Source: Paraburkholderia bannensis NBRC 103871 (GTDB lineage Bacteria; Pseudomonadota; Gammaproteobacteria; Burkholderiales; Burkholderiaceae). Taken from it: DNA of 64,000 nucleotides. The translations under genes were made by a program, and so were the position numbers. The notes under the pieces were generated by a model. It ran no database searches and was not told the DNA's origin. It was given only the letters and a program-made list of their open reading frames with translations. The first letter of the stretch is position 1; the number at the start of each line of letters is the position of its first letter. The DNA is taken from positions 1-64,000 of the forward strand of contig NZ_BAYA01000021.1 in assembly GCF_000685015.1 (NCBI RefSeq), written 5' to 3'. Below, one piece after another: positions 7,062-15,751 of the stretch.

Positions 7062-8477
7062 ATGATGACAAACCCGGCGAACGAAAACAGCGTTCTGACC
7101 ATCGAAAGCAACTCGATCGAATATGTTGCACCGGAGAACCGGCACGGCAAGCCCGCCGACCTGTTCACGTTGTGGTTCTGCACCAACGTCGCGCCGCTCG
7201 CCGTGATTTCCGGCGCAACTTCGGTGCTGATTTTCCACCTCGATCTGGTCAGCGCGATTCTGGCTATCGCCGCCGGGCAGTTCTTCGGCGCGATCTTTCA
7301 TGCGCTCACGTCGGCGCAAGGCCCGCTCGTGGGCGTGCCGCAGATGATTCAAAGCCGGGCGCAATTCGGTCGCTATGGCTCGCTGCTGGTCGTCGGCTTC
7401 ACCACGCTGATTTATCTGGGCTTCTTTGTTTCCAACATCATTCTCGCGGGCAAGACGCTGCACACCGCCGCGCCGTTCGTGCCGGTGCATGTCGGGACGG
7501 TGCTGGGCGCCGTGCTGGCGACGCTGGTGGGCGTGATCGGCTATCACTTCATTCACCGCTTCAACAAGATCGGCGCATGGTTCATGGGCGGCGCGCTGGT
7601 CGTGGGCATGGTGCTGATGATCCCGAGCCTCGACGCAAGCGCATTCCATCAGGGCCACTTCGATATCGCCAACTGGTTCGCGATGTTCGGCCTGTGCGCC
7701 GTGTGGCAAATCAGCTTTGCACCTTATACGTCGGATTATTCGCGCTACCTGCCGACCACGACGGGCTTCGCGAAGACCTTTGCCTTCACCTACTTCGGTA
7801 CGTCGCTGGGCACGATCTTCGCGTTCCTGTTCGGCGTGCTGGCCGTGAGCACCGGCCACGCCACCGACGCGATGGAAGCGATCCGCACGCAAACGGGCGC
7901 ATTCGGTTACGTGCTGATCGGCCTCTTCCTCGTCAACATCATCGGCCACAACGGCATGAATCTCTACGGCGGCGTGCTGTCCATCATCACGGCCGCGCAG
8001 ACGTTCCGCCCGAGCTGGGTGCCGGGCCGCCAGGTGCGTATCGTCGTGTCGACGCTGCTGCTGGTGGCATCGACGGTGACGGCGCTGTGGGCGTCGAGCA
8101 ACTTCATCGCGATCTTCCTCACGGCAATCTTCGCCATGCGCATCGTGCTTGCGCCGTGGATTGCGATTAACCTGGTCGACTTCTATCTGATCAACAAGCG
8201 CCGCTACCGCGTGTCGGAAATCATCAGCAGCAACGGCGTCATGTATGGCTCGGTCAATGTGAAGTCGATTGCGATTTATGTATTCGGTATCGCGATTCAG
8301 GTGCCGTTCATGGAAGAGAGTTTCTTCCACGGCCCCTGGGCATCGATCCTGGGCGGCGCGGACGTGTCGTGGATGGTGGGTCTGGTTGCAACCGCACTGA
8401 CTTACTATGTGCTCGCGTCGAAAAACGGCTCGCCGTCCCTGCGCCGCTCGCCCGCCGGTGCGCAAGCGTCCGAATAA
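7062..8477 (+). CDS. NCS1-family (purine/cytosine/allantoin type) permease
   Basis: A 471-residue integral membrane protein with about 12 hydrophobic segments. It matches the nucleobase-cation-symport-1 family: the early WFCTNVAPLAVISGA, QMIQSRAQFGRYGSLL, YTSDYSRYLP and the late WIAINLVDFYLINKRRYRV are characteristic. Family members import purines, pyrimidines, hydantoins, allantoin and in yeast also pyridoxine and nicotinamide riboside. As last gene of the operon it probably brings in the substrate, which argues for an N-heterocycle. It begins 109 bp after the ALDH stop with a GGAGA site. A strong rho-independent terminator follows it. Confidence 0.87.
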   Translation: MMTNPANENSVLTIESNSIEYVAPENRHGKPADLFTLWFCTNVAPLAVISGATSVLIFHLDLVSAILAIAAGQFFGAIFHALTSAQGPLVGVPQMIQSRAQFGRYGSLLVVGFTTLIYLGFFVSNIILAGKTLHTAAPFVPVHVGTVLGAVLATLVGVIGYHFIHRFNKIGAWFMGGALVVGMVLMIPSLDASAFHQGHFDIANWFAMFGLCAVWQISFAPYTSDYSRYLPTTTGFAKTFAFTYFGTSLGTIFAFLFGVLAVSTGHATDAMEAIRTQTGAFGYVLIGLFLVNIIGHNGMNLYGGVLSIITAAQTFRPSWVPGRQVRIVVSTLLLVASTVTALWASSNFIAIFLTAIFAMRIVLAPWIAINLVDFYLINKRRYRVSEIISSNGVMYGSVNVKSIAIYVFGIAIQVPFMEESFFHGPWASILGGADVSWMVGLVATALTYYVLASKNGSPSLRRSPAGAQASE

Positions 8478-8500
8478 CCTAAGCTTCATCAGTTCGGCAC

Positions 8501-8536
8501 GGCAGCCTCGTTTGCGAGGCTGCCGTTTGTTTTTTG
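8501..8536 (+). terminator. Rho-independent terminator of the N-heterocycle operon
   Basis: A perfect 10-bp stem (GGCAGCCTCG and CGAGGCTGCC) with a TTTG loop is followed by GTTTGTTTTTT. It begins 24 bases after the permease stop and closes the operon on the plus strand. Confidence 0.92.
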
Positions 8537-8599
8537 GAGCACGGTTGTAGAATCGCCAGCGAATTCAAACTCGCAAATTCGCCTATTCACTCCTGGCCT

Positions 8600-9157
8600 A
8601 TGCTGACGATCCGCCACCCGACGCTTAACGATGCCGATGCGCTGCTGGCGTTCGAAATTGACAATCGCGCGTATTTCGAGCATTGGATCAACGCGCGCTC
8701 CCCCGCTTATTACAGCCTCGATGCTGTGCGCGAAGCGATAGCCAATGCACAAACCGATATCGACAAAGACCGCGCTTACCAATATCTCGTCTGGTCAGGC
8801 GATGAGATTGTCGGCAGAGTAAATCTCGTCGACGTGACGCGGCCGTATTTCAACCGGGCCACGCTGGGATATCGCATCGGCAGCCCGTTCGCGGGGCAAG
8901 GCTACGCATCGCAGGCCGTTGCACTTGCCCTGGAATGCGCCGCGAAGGACTTGCGTCTGTCGCGCCTGGAAGCCGTCGTGCGGCCGCAAAACGTCGGATC
9001 GACGCGCGTGCTGGAACGCAACGGCTTCACCGCCTTTGGCCGCGCCACGCGCAGCATGTACCTGCACGGCGAATGGCACGACCTCCTCCACTACGAGCGG
9101 CATCTGGGCGAAGCCGGGCAAGCGCCCTGCACCGGCCCGGCGAGCGCGGGCATCTAG
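8600..9157 (+). CDS. GNAT-family N-acetyltransferase (RimJ/RimL type)
   Basis: A 185-residue GNAT protein starting MLTIRHPTLNDADALL. It has the RimJ/RimL pattern: EIVGRVNLVDV, then the acetyl-CoA loop YRIGSPFAGQGYASQAV with the Q/R-x-x-G-x-G/A motif, and VRPQNVGSTRVLERNGF near the end. These enzymes acetylate N-terminal amines of proteins or small molecules; the substrate cannot be read from sequence. The frame is open further upstream, but ATG 8600 gives the standard GNAT N-terminus. No Shine-Dalgarno is evident. The gene stands alone between the operon terminator and the Fur-type site. Confidence 0.8.
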   Translation: MLTIRHPTLNDADALLAFEIDNRAYFEHWINARSPAYYSLDAVREAIANAQTDIDKDRAYQYLVWSGDEIVGRVNLVDVTRPYFNRATLGYRIGSPFAGQGYASQAVALALECAAKDLRLSRLEAVVRPQNVGSTRVLERNGFTAFGRATRSMYLHGEWHDLLHYERHLGEAGQAPCTGPASAGI

Positions 9158-9207
9158 CCAGCGTCACACGCTCCCGCAAATCCCCGCTTGCACGAACGCG
9201 CATAAAC

Positions 9208-9226
9208 GATAATAATTCTCATTCGT
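9208..9226. promoter_or_regulatory. Putative Fur box upstream of the ECF sigma factor
   Basis: The stretch beginning GATAATAATTCTCATT matches the 19-bp Fur consensus GATAATGATAATCATTATC at 13 of 19 positions. A second AT-rich part (AAAATTATCG) continues to 9239. It lies about 65 bp upstream of the fecI-like gene, which is the expected place for iron repression of an ECF sigma/anti-sigma pair. Confidence 0.75.
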
Positions 9227-9290
9227 AAAATTATCGTAAGCGCCATGAAACCCGCCGGCCACGCCGCGCGGGTCTCTTGCAGATCCACTC

Positions 9291-9845
9291 GTGCAGCCGT
9301 CTTCCAGCCTCGCTCATACGTTCGCAGCGCACTATCGCGCGCTGCTGGCGTTCGCCTCGCGCCGCGTGAAGTCGGCGGAGGCCGCGTCGGATCTCGTTCA
9401 CGATGCGTTCGTGAAGGTCGCGTCCCTGCCGGGCGCCGCCGAGGTGCGCCAGCCGCGTGCATTCTTCGTGCGCGTGATCGAGAACCTGATCGTCGATCGC
9501 TTCCGCGAGAGCCGCACGAGCACGCTATTGCACGTCGACGTGACGCCGCACGACGACGATAATGACGCCTTTGCCGATCTGGCCGTCGACCGCATCGACC
9601 CGAGCCTGCTTGCCGAAGCCGCGCAGACTGCCCGCGCGCTGGAGCAGGCCGTGAGCGCGCTGCCCGCCCGCTGCCGCGAGGTGTTTGTGCTGCGCAAGGT
9701 GCATGGCCTGTCGCACGAAGCCATCGCCGAGCGCCTGCAAATCAGCCGCAACATGGTCGAGAAGCATCTGCGGCGCGCGCTGATCGGGCTGACCGCATTC
9801 GATCAGGACGCGTCCGGCGAGACTGCACCGACGGCCCATGACTAA
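9291..9845 (+). CDS. ECF sigma factor, FecI/PvdS-type (iron starvation)
   Basis: A 184-residue sigma-70 family ECF factor. Region 2 is at about 8-75 (AHTFAAHYRALLAFASRR, DLVHDAFVKV, RAFFVRVIENLIVDRFRE). Region 4 is at about 115-165 (LPARCREVFVLRKVHGLSH then ERLQISRNMVEKHLRRAL). It directs RNA polymerase to the genes of a siderophore receptor when the receptor signals ligand binding. The start is a GTG at 9291, giving a normal-length N-terminus; no ATG fits better. The stop overlaps the fecR-like ATG by 8 bases. The Fur-type box upstream predicts expression under iron limitation. Confidence 0.88.
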   Translation: MQPSSSLAHTFAAHYRALLAFASRRVKSAEAASDLVHDAFVKVASLPGAAEVRQPRAFFVRVIENLIVDRFRESRTSTLLHVDVTPHDDDNDAFADLAVDRIDPSLLAEAAQTARALEQAVSALPARCREVFVLRKVHGLSHEAIAERLQISRNMVEKHLRRALIGLTAFDQDASGETAPTAHD

Positions 9846-10887
9846 GGATTTCCAGCCACTGGGTATGCCCGTTTCTTCTTCAGGTAGTTCGACCAGCGGC
9901 GCTGTCGACGCGCGCGCCAGGCGCCTGCGCGCCGAGGCCGCCGTTTGGGTCGTGCGCATCGACGCGGGCCGCGCGACGCGCGACGATGCGCGCCTCGCAC
10001 GCTGGTGTGCGCGCTCGCCCGAGCATCGCGCCGCGTTCGATGCGGCAACCTCGCAATGGCAACACGCCGATGCGTTGCGCGCGCGTCCTGCCGAACGTCC
10101 CGCCGCGCCGCCAGTCCCCGCGCCTGCGCCGCGTGCGCGTTTCTCTTTTGGCTTCACCGCGCCCCGCGCCGCGTTTGCGTGCGCTTTCGCGGCAGCGGGA
10201 ATCGGCTTCGCGCTGTTTCTTCACGCACCGGACTTCACGACCACGGCTGGCGAAGTGCGCACCGTTGCGCTCGACGATGGCAGCGTGATGCGGCTCGATG
10301 CCGATTCGGCTGTCGACGTGCGCTACGACGGACACGAACGCCGCGTCGTCCTTGAACGCGGCCGCGCCGCCTTCGACGTGAAGCACGGCGACGCGCGCCG
10401 CTTCATCGTGCAGGCAGCGGCGGGCGAGATCGTCGATATCGGTACGGCTTTCCAGGCCAGCCTGCCGGATCGCAGCAACGCCACGGCTGCCACGCTGGTC
10501 ACCGTCACACAGGGCCGCGTGTCCGTGCACAACACCGCGGGCAGCGTGGAAGCCGCCGCCGGGCAAAGCGTCGAATACAGCGCGCCGACGCACGCGCCCC
10601 AACCCGTTGCCATCGATACTTTTGCGGCCACGGCGTGGCAGCGCGGACGCATCGTCTTCACCGACGCCCCGCTCGCCGATGTCGCCGCCACGCTCAACCG
10701 CTACTGGAAAGGCCACTTCATCTACGTACGCGGCAGCGCGGCGACGTTGCGCGTATCGGGCAACTTCGCGATCGATGCGCCAGGCCAGGCCCTTGCCACA
10801 CTCGCCGAAACGCTCTCGCTGCGCTCCACGCAGATCGCCGGGCGCGTCGTGATTCTCTCGGCCCAGAACGCCGCCGACGCCGAATAA
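9838..10887 (+). CDS. FecR-type anti-sigma / sigma regulator
   Basis: A 349-residue inner-membrane regulator. The cytoplasmic N-terminus has the DUF4880-type helix bundle seen in FecR proteins (AAVWVVRIDAGRAT, ARLARWCARSPEHRAAFDAA, about 30-75). One membrane segment follows near 110-132 (FACAFAAAGIGFALFL). The periplasmic FecR domain (about 140-240) contains GEVRTVALDDGSVMRLDADS and VVLERGRAAFDV. The C-terminal part (about 270-345) resembles the secretin/TonB short N-terminal-like fold that contacts the receptor. It would hold the ECF sigma factor inactive until the receptor signals. The start overlaps the sigma gene, a usual arrangement. Confidence 0.87.
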   Translation: MTKDFQPLGMPVSSSGSSTSGAVDARARRLRAEAAVWVVRIDAGRATRDDARLARWCARSPEHRAAFDAATSQWQHADALRARPAERPAAPPVPAPAPRARFSFGFTAPRAAFACAFAAAGIGFALFLHAPDFTTTAGEVRTVALDDGSVMRLDADSAVDVRYDGHERRVVLERGRAAFDVKHGDARRFIVQAAAGEIVDIGTAFQASLPDRSNATAATLVTVTQGRVSVHNTAGSVEAAAGQSVEYSAPTHAPQPVAIDTFAATAWQRGRIVFTDAPLADVAATLNRYWKGHFIYVRGSAATLRVSGNFAIDAPGQALATLAETLSLRSTQIAGRVVILSAQNAADAE

Positions 10888-10993
10888 AAAAATATTTCGC
10901 GCAGGACGTCCGGTTTTTGCGCGCGCAAACGTCTATTCCCTCAGCAAGACCAGAAACGCACAGCATCTACAGCATCAGTTCGGGGGAATTTCG

Positions 10994-13438
10994 TTGTTCA
11001 CGCAAGCATCTTTTCGTCCGCTCGCGATCAGCGCGGCGGCAGCGGCACTCTTTGGCACGGCATGGCCCGCACTCGCGGATCAGGACGCGGCGCGCGACGC
11101 CGCCACGGCGCAGCGCAGCGCGCTGCTCGACTACCGCATCGCACCGTCCGGCCTGAACGCCGCGCTCAACCAGTTCGCGGAGACCAGCGGCGTGCAACTG
11201 GCCTACGCCAGCGCGCTCGTCGCGGGCAAGCAATCGCCGGGTTTCACCGGCCACGCCGATCCCGCCCGCGCGCTCGCGCAACTGCTGCGCGGCACCGGCT
11301 TGCGCGCCGTGCCCGGCCAGAACGCGGCGTTCGTGCTCGAAGTCGATCCCGAGCCGCCTCGCCCCAGCGCCGATACGACGCCTGAAACCGCGCTGCCCGC
11401 TGTGAAGATCAGCGCGCAAAACGCGGGCGACAGCCACGATCCCACCATCGCCAGCGCTGCGCTCAAGTCAAACGTCGCGTTGTCGCGCACGCCTCAATCG
11501 GTGTCGATCATCGAGCGCAAGCAGATGGACGAACAGAACGTGCAATCGGTTTCGCAGGCGCTGCGCTACTCGGCGGGCATCGTGCCGGAAACGCGCGGGA
11601 TCGGCGACCGTTACGACAGCTTGCAGATGCGCGGCTTTGGCGGTTTCGGCGGCAATGCCGTGTACGTGAATTTTCTCGATGGACTGAATCTCGGGCGCGG
11701 CCTGTCCTATGCGGTGCCGCAGATCGAGCAATATGGACTGCAACGCATCGAAGTCCTGCGCGGCCCCAGCTCGATTCTCTATGGCCAGGCCAATCCCGGC
11801 GGCGTGGTCGTGCTGGAAAGCAAGCGCCCCGAAGCCGATCACGTCAACGAGGTGATGCTGGGCGCGGGCACACACAATCGCTGGGAAGGCGCGTTCGACC
11901 TGGGCGGCGCAATCGACGCCGATAAACGCGTGTTGTACCGCTTCGTCGGCCTTGCACGCGACGCCGATACTCAGGTCTCCGGAACGAAAGAGCAGCGCAT
12001 CTATGTCGCGCCCTCGCTCACGCTGCGCCCTGACGCCAACACCGAACTCACGCTGCTCGCAAGCTACCAGTACGATCCGAACAACGGCTACTACGGCTTC
12101 CTGCCGCGCTACGGCACGGTTTCGTACAACCCGAACGGGATGATCGGCACCGGCTTCAACGACGGCGAACCCGACTACGATCACTTCCGCCGCGAGCAGG
12201 CGCAGATCGGCTATGCCTTCACGCATCGCTTCAACGACACCTTCACGGTGCGTCAGAACGCGCGCTACATGCATATGTGGAGCGACTACCAGACGGTCTA
12301 TTCGAGCGGCTATACGACCTCGGCGAACCGCTACCTGAACCGCTACCTGAACCGCCTCACGACCGCTTCGATGGAGCATCTGGACGCGCTGTCGACCGAC
12401 ACGCAGCTCGAAGCCGACTTCAACACCGGCGCGGTGCGGCATGCCGTGCTGATGGGCCTCGATTACCAGATGACGATGGCCGACCGCCGCCTGTCTTCGG
12501 GTAAGGCGCCGTCGCTCGACATCACGGATCCGGTCTACGGCCAGGCGCTCACGGCCCCGAAGCTCGCGAGCTACACGCGCCAGCGCACCGACGATCTCGG
12601 CCTGTATCTGCAGGATCAGATCACGCTGGGCAAGTGGTCGTTCGTGCTTGGCGCACGCGAGGACTACGCCACGACCAGTGCGAACGAGTACGTCAAGCAC
12701 ACGTCCACGACGCAGTTCGATCGTGCGTTCACGTGGCGCGCGGGCGCGCTTTACGCCTTCGATAACGGGCTGTCGCCGTTCGCGAGCTTTTCGCGTTCGT
12801 TCCAGCCCGTCACGTCGGGCACCACGGCGGACGGCAGCGCGCTCAAGCCGACGACGGGACGCCAGTTCGAAGTCGGCCTCAAATACCAGATCCCAGGCAC
12901 GAGCAGCTTCACCACGCTCTCGCTCTACGATCTCGAACAGCACAACGTGTCCACGCCTGATCCGAACAACTCGAACTACCGCGTGCAGACGGGCGCCGTA
13001 AAAAGCCGCGGCGTCGAGGTGGAAACGCACCTGAACCTCACGCGCGAGCTGTCGCTGATCGCGGCCTACAGCTATACGAGCGCATGGGTCGCCAGCGCGA
13101 ACGACAGCTCGCTGGGTCACACGCCCGCCGCCGTACCGAAGCAGACTGCCTCGCTGTGGGCCGACTACACGCTGCATCGCGGCACGCTCAAGGGCCTGGG
13201 CATGGGCGCGGGCGTGCGCTATATCGGCAGCACGTATGGCGCAGCAGATGATTCGTTCCGTGTCGGCTCGTTTACGCTCGTCGATCTCGCTCTGCACTAC
13301 GAACTGCGCAACTGGCGTTTCGCGCTCAATGCGTCGAACCTGTTCGACCGGCAATACGTCGCCGCCTGCGCGAGCGCAACGCAATGCTTCTGGGGCGTGC
13401 GCCGCGAAGTGATCGGCACCGCGCGCTATCAATGGTGA
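10994..13438 (+). CDS. TonB-dependent siderophore receptor with signalling (STN) domain
   Basis: An 814-residue outer-membrane receptor. A signal peptide of about 28 residues ends near PALA. The secretin/TonB N-terminal signalling domain is at about 45-115 (YRIAPSGLNAALNQFAE). The plug domain is at about 150-280 (LSRTPQSVSIIERKQMDEQ, RGPSSILYGQANPGG), and the rest is a beta-barrel ending in the aromatic Trp needed for assembly. It is of the FpvA/FoxA-like class of hydroxamate or mixed siderophore receptors. The start is a TTG at 10994 preceded by GGGGGA at good spacing. No ATG in frame gives an intact signal peptide. Presence of the STN domain fits signalling to the FecR/FecI pair just upstream. 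Confidence 0.9.
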   Translation: MFTQASFRPLAISAAAAALFGTAWPALADQDAARDAATAQRSALLDYRIAPSGLNAALNQFAETSGVQLAYASALVAGKQSPGFTGHADPARALAQLLRGTGLRAVPGQNAAFVLEVDPEPPRPSADTTPETALPAVKISAQNAGDSHDPTIASAALKSNVALSRTPQSVSIIERKQMDEQNVQSVSQALRYSAGIVPETRGIGDRYDSLQMRGFGGFGGNAVYVNFLDGLNLGRGLSYAVPQIEQYGLQRIEVLRGPSSILYGQANPGGVVVLESKRPEADHVNEVMLGAGTHNRWEGAFDLGGAIDADKRVLYRFVGLARDADTQVSGTKEQRIYVAPSLTLRPDANTELTLLASYQYDPNNGYYGFLPRYGTVSYNPNGMIGTGFNDGEPDYDHFRREQAQIGYAFTHRFNDTFTVRQNARYMHMWSDYQTVYSSGYTTSANRYLNRYLNRLTTASMEHLDALSTDTQLEADFNTGAVRHAVLMGLDYQMTMADRRLSSGKAPSLDITDPVYGQALTAPKLASYTRQRTDDLGLYLQDQITLGKWSFVLGAREDYATTSANEYVKHTSTTQFDRAFTWRAGALYAFDNGLSPFASFSRSFQPVTSGTTADGSALKPTTGRQFEVGLKYQIPGTSSFTTLSLYDLEQHNVSTPDPNNSNYRVQTGAVKSRGVEVETHLNLTRELSLIAAYSYTSAWVASANDSSLGHTPAAVPKQTASLWADYTLHRGTLKGLGMGAGVRYIGSTYGAADDSFRVGSFTLVDLALHYELRNWRFALNASNLFDRQYVAACASATQCFWGVRREVIGTARYQW

Positions 13439-13446
13439 ACCCGACG

Positions 13447-14481
13447 ATGAAACGTTCTCGTTCTTCCTTGCCGCGCGTGCTGGCCGGCTTCGTTGTGGCG
13501 GCTTCTGCGTCGCTTCACGCCGCACCTGTTAAAACAGATGTCGAATCGATCGGCGCATCGAACGCATTGCTGCCCGATACGACTTCGTTCTTCCTGCAAG
13601 CCGGGCCGCAAGGCCCGCGCTATCGCGTCTGGCTCTATCACCCTGTCGCTGCGCCAGCGGCGGGAGCGATGCCTCGTGCGTCCGGCGAAATCGCCAATAC
13701 GTGCGTGCGTGAAGGCGCTGCGCCGCTGCTCGTGCTGCTCGACGGCAACGCCACCTTCGCGCTTGCCGTGAGCGCCGCGCGCTTGCAGGCGCGCGTGATC
13801 GGGCCCGTCACGATTGCCGCCATCGCCGCCGATAACGATGCGCTCTTCGACGAGCCGCAGCGTTTCCGCGATTTCACTACGGCGACCCGCGACGGCTGGG
13901 GCGTGCCGCGCGACGCGCAAGGCAAGCCGCTGCAAACCGGCGGTGCGGCGGCGTTCGAGACGCTCGTCAACGAAGCGCTGCCGCGCGCCGTCGAAGCGCA
14001 AATACATGAAACGCCACGTTCGCGCATGCTGTTCGGGCATTCGCTGGGCGGCTTTTTCGTGCTGCACGATGCGCTTTCGCATCCGCAGGCGTATTCGCGC
14101 TACATGGCGGCCAGCCCGTCGCTATGGTGGGACGCGGGCGCGCTGCTCGAACGCGTGCGCGATCCTCAGCATGCGGTTAAAGCGTCAACGTCGGGCATTC
14201 CGCTCGCGATTCGCGTCGGCGGCGACGAGCAGCATCTCGCGCCCGACAGCCCGCCCGCGCGCGTCGAACGCGTGCGCCACGCTGCGATGATCGACAATGC
14301 GCGAGCCTTTGCATCAGCGCTCAACGATGCGCCCGCGTTCGGCTTCATTGCCGATATGCAGGTCTACCCGGGCCAGAATCACGTTTCATATCTGCCCGCG
14401 GCGATCAGCGAGGCGGTCGCGCTTACTGCCCAACAAGGCTGCGCGCAGGCCGCGAAAGCGACGCAATCCGCGCAACGGTGA
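13447..14481 (+). CDS. Exported alpha/beta hydrolase, probable siderophore esterase (IroE/Fes-like, esterase D family)
   Basis: A 344-residue secreted or periplasmic hydrolase with a cleavable signal peptide (residues 1-24, ending SLHA). It belongs to the esterase D family: LLVLLDGNATFALA near the start, the nucleophile elbow FGHSLGGFFVLHD (Ser in GHSLG), AASPSLWWDAG and a C-terminal catalytic His in GQNHVSYLPAAI. Related IroE and Fes enzymes hydrolyse the ester bonds of siderophores to release iron. It begins 8 bp after the receptor stop, so it belongs to the receptor operon. An alternative ATG at 13432 overlaps the receptor end, but 13447 puts the charged MKRSR directly before the hydrophobic core. 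The exact siderophore is unknown. Confidence 0.82.
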   Translation: MKRSRSSLPRVLAGFVVAASASLHAAPVKTDVESIGASNALLPDTTSFFLQAGPQGPRYRVWLYHPVAAPAAGAMPRASGEIANTCVREGAAPLLVLLDGNATFALAVSAARLQARVIGPVTIAAIAADNDALFDEPQRFRDFTTATRDGWGVPRDAQGKPLQTGGAAAFETLVNEALPRAVEAQIHETPRSRMLFGHSLGGFFVLHDALSHPQAYSRYMAASPSLWWDAGALLERVRDPQHAVKASTSGIPLAIRVGGDEQHLAPDSPPARVERVRHAAMIDNARAFASALNDAPAFGFIADMQVYPGQNHVSYLPAAISEAVALTAQQGCAQAAKATQSAQR

Positions 14482-14560
14482 CGCGACACACGATGCCCGG
14501 CCAGCACAACGGCGCATAACCGGGTATCGTGTGGACTGTCCAAAATCCGCGCCTTCGTCC

Positions 14561-15472
14561 ATGAACCCGATCCTGCTTCATCGAGTCCCCGCACGTATTG
14601 CCTTGAAGCGCGCTGCCGCTATCTCCACCGCGTCACTCGTTCTATTCGCTGCGGGTTGCGCCGCGCCCACGCAACAGGCTGGCCAGGGTATGCAAACCTC
14701 GCAGGCAACACTCACGCCTGCGGAAAGTGCGAGTTCACTCGACGCCGCAATCAACGGCCCGCAGCGCAACGAGCGAGCCAAAGCGCGCGACGTGTATCGC
14801 CATCCGAAAGAGACCCTGCAGTTCTTCGGCGTGGAGCCGACGCAAAACGTGCTTGAGATTGCGCCGGGCGGCGGGTGGTATACGGATATTCTCGCGCCCT
14901 GGCTGCATGATCACGGCCATCTTGTCGAAGCCCAATACGTCAGCACCTCGCCGGAACTGGCCGCCGAAGACCGCGACACCGACGCCGCTTTCCTGCGCAA
15001 GCTCGCCGCGACGCCCGCGCTTTATGGCAACGTCGTAACCGGCGGCTTGCACGCGGGCCAGTTCAAGGGCTTCGACGCGCATGAGCAGTTCGACCGCGTG
15101 CTCACGTTTCGCAATATCCATAACTGGATGAAGGATGGTCAGATCGACGACAACCTGCGTGCGTTCTGGCTCGCGCTGAAGCCGGGCGGCGTGCTAGGCG
15201 TGGAGGAGCATCGCGCGCAGCGCGGCGCGACGGTGCAGCAGATGATCGACAGCGGCTACGTGACCGAGGACTACGTTATCGAACACGCGCAAGCGGCAGG
15301 CTTCGTGCTGGCCGGGCGCAGTGAGATCAATGCCAATCCGAAGGACACCAAAGATTATCCGCATGGTGTTTGGTCGCTGCCGCCTACCTACAAAGGCGGC
15401 GATGTCGACCGCGCGCGGTTTGCGGCGATCGGCGAGTCGGATCGGATGACGTTGAAATTTATCAAGCCGTAG
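14561..15472 (+). CDS. Predicted lipoprotein with class I SAM methyltransferase fold (COG4798-like)
   Basis: A 303-residue protein. The first 30 residues form a lipoprotein signal with lipobox LFAAGC (Cys about 32). The body has a Rossmann methyltransferase fold: NVLEIAPGGGWYTDILAPWL is a good SAM motif I, FDRVLTFRNIHNWM follows, and LKPGGVLGVEEHRAQRG is a motif III region. Proteins of this kind are annotated as predicted methyltransferases. A SAM-dependent enzyme outside the cytoplasm is puzzling because SAM is cytoplasmic, so the fold may have been put to another use. It lies 79 bp after the esterase and might be co-transcribed with the iron locus. Confidence 0.75.
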   Translation: MNPILLHRVPARIALKRAAAISTASLVLFAAGCAAPTQQAGQGMQTSQATLTPAESASSLDAAINGPQRNERAKARDVYRHPKETLQFFGVEPTQNVLEIAPGGGWYTDILAPWLHDHGHLVEAQYVSTSPELAAEDRDTDAAFLRKLAATPALYGNVVTGGLHAGQFKGFDAHEQFDRVLTFRNIHNWMKDGQIDDNLRAFWLALKPGGVLGVEEHRAQRGATVQQMIDSGYVTEDYVIEHAQAAGFVLAGRSEINANPKDTKDYPHGVWSLPPTYKGGDVDRARFAAIGESDRMTLKFIKP

Positions 15473-15751
15473 GGATTGGCGGCTTGTCTGGGCGCACGCG
15501 TTGCCCGGTCGAGTTGCGCGAACCTCGATATTGCAGCGGTGCAGGCCATGGATCAGTGATCAACTTGATCGGGCTTGCACCGCACCACCTGGTCGCCGCA
15601 CAGCAGCCGACCGTCAAGCGGGAAGCGTCGATGCTGACTCGTCGATCAATCGACCGTTTGCGTCAAACAGACTGGATATTCTTTCCGATTCCTCACCTAT
15701 GAAATCACGGAGCGACGACCACTCTTTATTTCAATTTTTAATTAACAGATA

